Shown here piece by piece: positions 7,923 to 8,259 of a stretch of 8,259 bases of DNA. This stretch comes from an uncultured Clostridium sp. (GTDB lineage Bacteria; Bacillota; Clostridia; TANB77; CAG-508). The notes beneath the pieces were generated by a model. It did no database searches. It had not been told where the DNA came from and worked only from the letters and a program-made list of their open reading frames with translations. The stretch's first letter is position 1. The number at the start of each line of letters is the position of its first letter. Made by a program: the position numbers and the translations under genes. The stretch lies in contig CAMCHB010000046.1 of assembly GCA_945874585.1 (NCBI GenBank), positions 1 to 8,259 of the forward strand, written 5' to 3'.

Positions 7923-7952
7923 TTGCCGATAAGATCCTTTATTTGCAATTAT
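7919..7952 (+). repeat. 8-bp inverted repeat at the SIR2 gene stop
   Basis: ATAATTGC (7919-7926) and GCAATTAT (7945-7952) are perfect complements around an 18-base loop, and the left arm overlaps the TAA stop. The stem is AT-rich, the loop is long and no T-run follows the right arm directly, so it is a poor intrinsic terminator. It could be a weak RNA hairpin or chance. Confidence 0.25.
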
Positions 7953-7979
7953 CTTTGCTATTAGACATAAAAAGTGATG

Positions 7980-7985
7980 AAGGGG
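7980..7985 (+). promoter_or_regulatory. Probable ribosome binding site for the last GT2 gene
   Basis: AAGGGG lies 11 bases before the in-frame TTG at 7997, just ahead of the first GT2 beta strand. It decides for TTG 7997 over an earlier in-frame TTG at 7943, which has no purine-rich site close by. Confidence 0.45.
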
Positions 7986-7996
7986 AAGCTGTAATA

Positions 7997-8214
7997 TTGA
8001 CTATCCAACAGCCATTAATTTCTGTAATTGTTCCTGCATATAATGTGCAAGATACAATAGAAATAACAATTGATCAATTATTGAATCAGACTTATAAAAA
8101 TATAGAAATTATAATAATAAATGATGGATCAAAAGATAATACGGAATTGCTTGTAAAAGGTATAAGTGATCCTCGTGTTCGCGTTTTCAATAAAACGAAT
8201 GGCGGTGTTTCTTC
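7997..8214 (+). CDS. GT2 family glycosyltransferase, 5' part only (cut by contig end)
   Basis: About 72 codons of the N-terminus of a GT-A fold glycosyltransferase. With the TTG start at 7997 the protein begins about eight residues before ISVIVPAYN, which is the first strand. LLNQTYKNIEIIIINDGS (strand and nucleotide-binding region) follows, and then N-x-GGVSS, which in intact relatives continues as an SxARN-type motif. The DXD motif and catalytic residues are beyond the end. The gene stops being biological at base 8214, where sequencing adapter begins; the frame continues by accident to 8257. The sampled line 8041-8100 is about 22% GC, like the upstream sugar genes and unlike the SIR2 gene. 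The polysaccharide cluster therefore resumes after that insertion. The 74 bases between the SIR2 stop and this start hold only the weak inverted repeat and the ribosome site. Confidence 0.8.
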
Positions 8215-8259
8215 CTGTCTCTTATACACATCTCCGAGCCCACGAGACCGAGGCTGATC
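8215..8259 (+). other. Illumina Nextera adapter contamination
   Basis: Bases 8215-8233 are CTGTCTCTTATACACATCT, the complement of the Tn5 mosaic end. Bases 8234-8248 are CCGAGCCCACGAGAC, the Nextera read-2 adapter. Bases 8249-8256 (CGAGGCTG) fit an i7 index, to my recollection Nextera N710, and the final ATC begins the P7 tail. This is read-through past a short insert and not genomic DNA. The translated peptide over it, LLYTSPSPRDRG, is a known artefact signature at contig ends. Confidence 0.98.

Noticed and set aside
7943..7996. Longer N-terminus for the last GT2 gene from TTG 7943
   Set aside because: No ribosome site precedes it, the added 18 residues do not resemble a GT2 N-terminus, and TTG 7997 has AAGGGG upstream.
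4479..7996. Insertion sequence or attachment-site repeats flanking the SIR2 gene
   Set aside because: I compared the short gaps on both sides and found no direct repeats, transposase fragment or tRNA; the composition change is the only sign of transfer.
8215..8257. C-terminal coding sequence of the last GT2 gene
   Set aside because: This is adapter sequence; its translation is an artefact.

Overview
The window is an 8.2 kb contig fragment. It carries a surface-polysaccharide (capsule or exopolysaccharide) biosynthesis cluster with a large SIR2-type NTPase gene, probably antiviral, lodged inside it. All genes read on the + strand, are tightly packed and use standard bacterial signals. The AT-rich composition of the sugar genes, the EpsG-type polymerase and the WbsX-type enzyme suggest a low-GC Bacillota, possibly a gut clostridium such as a member of the Lachnospiraceae. 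No taxonomic marker is present, so this is a weak inference.

Layout: 1-179 holds the broken or truncated 3' end of an upstream gene, probably a Core-2/I-branching type glycosyltransferase. Then come a GT2 glycosyltransferase (169-1158), a WbsX-family enzyme (1177-2292), an EpsG/Wzy-like membrane polymerase (2306-3412) and a GT4 glycosyltransferase (3420-4478, start moved from GTG 3414 to ATG 3420). These genes overlap or lie within 18 bases of each other and look like one operon. The glycosyltransferases and the WbsX protein would build a lipid-linked repeat unit and the EpsG-like protein would polymerise it. No flippase, priming transferase or length regulator is visible in the window.

At 4518-7922 lies a 1134-residue protein with an N-terminal SIR2 domain (predicted NADase), a central P-loop NTPase of STAND-like layout and a long helical C-terminus with TPR-like repeats. 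This architecture matches SIR2-STAND antiviral proteins (the Avs5 type and relatives). Sampled 60-base lines inside it are about 33-52% GC, against about 18-27% for most sampled lines of the flanking sugar genes. It therefore looks like a separately acquired defence gene carried in the polysaccharide locus. A second GT2 gene follows (from about 7997) and is AT-rich again.

The right end is not biological from base 8215 on. It is the Nextera mosaic end plus the read-2 adapter, an 8-base index and the first bases of the P7 tail. The last gene is therefore cut at 8214, and the apparent C-terminal peptide after that is an artefact. The left end also has a reading-frame break at about 43-50, which may be another end-of-contig error.
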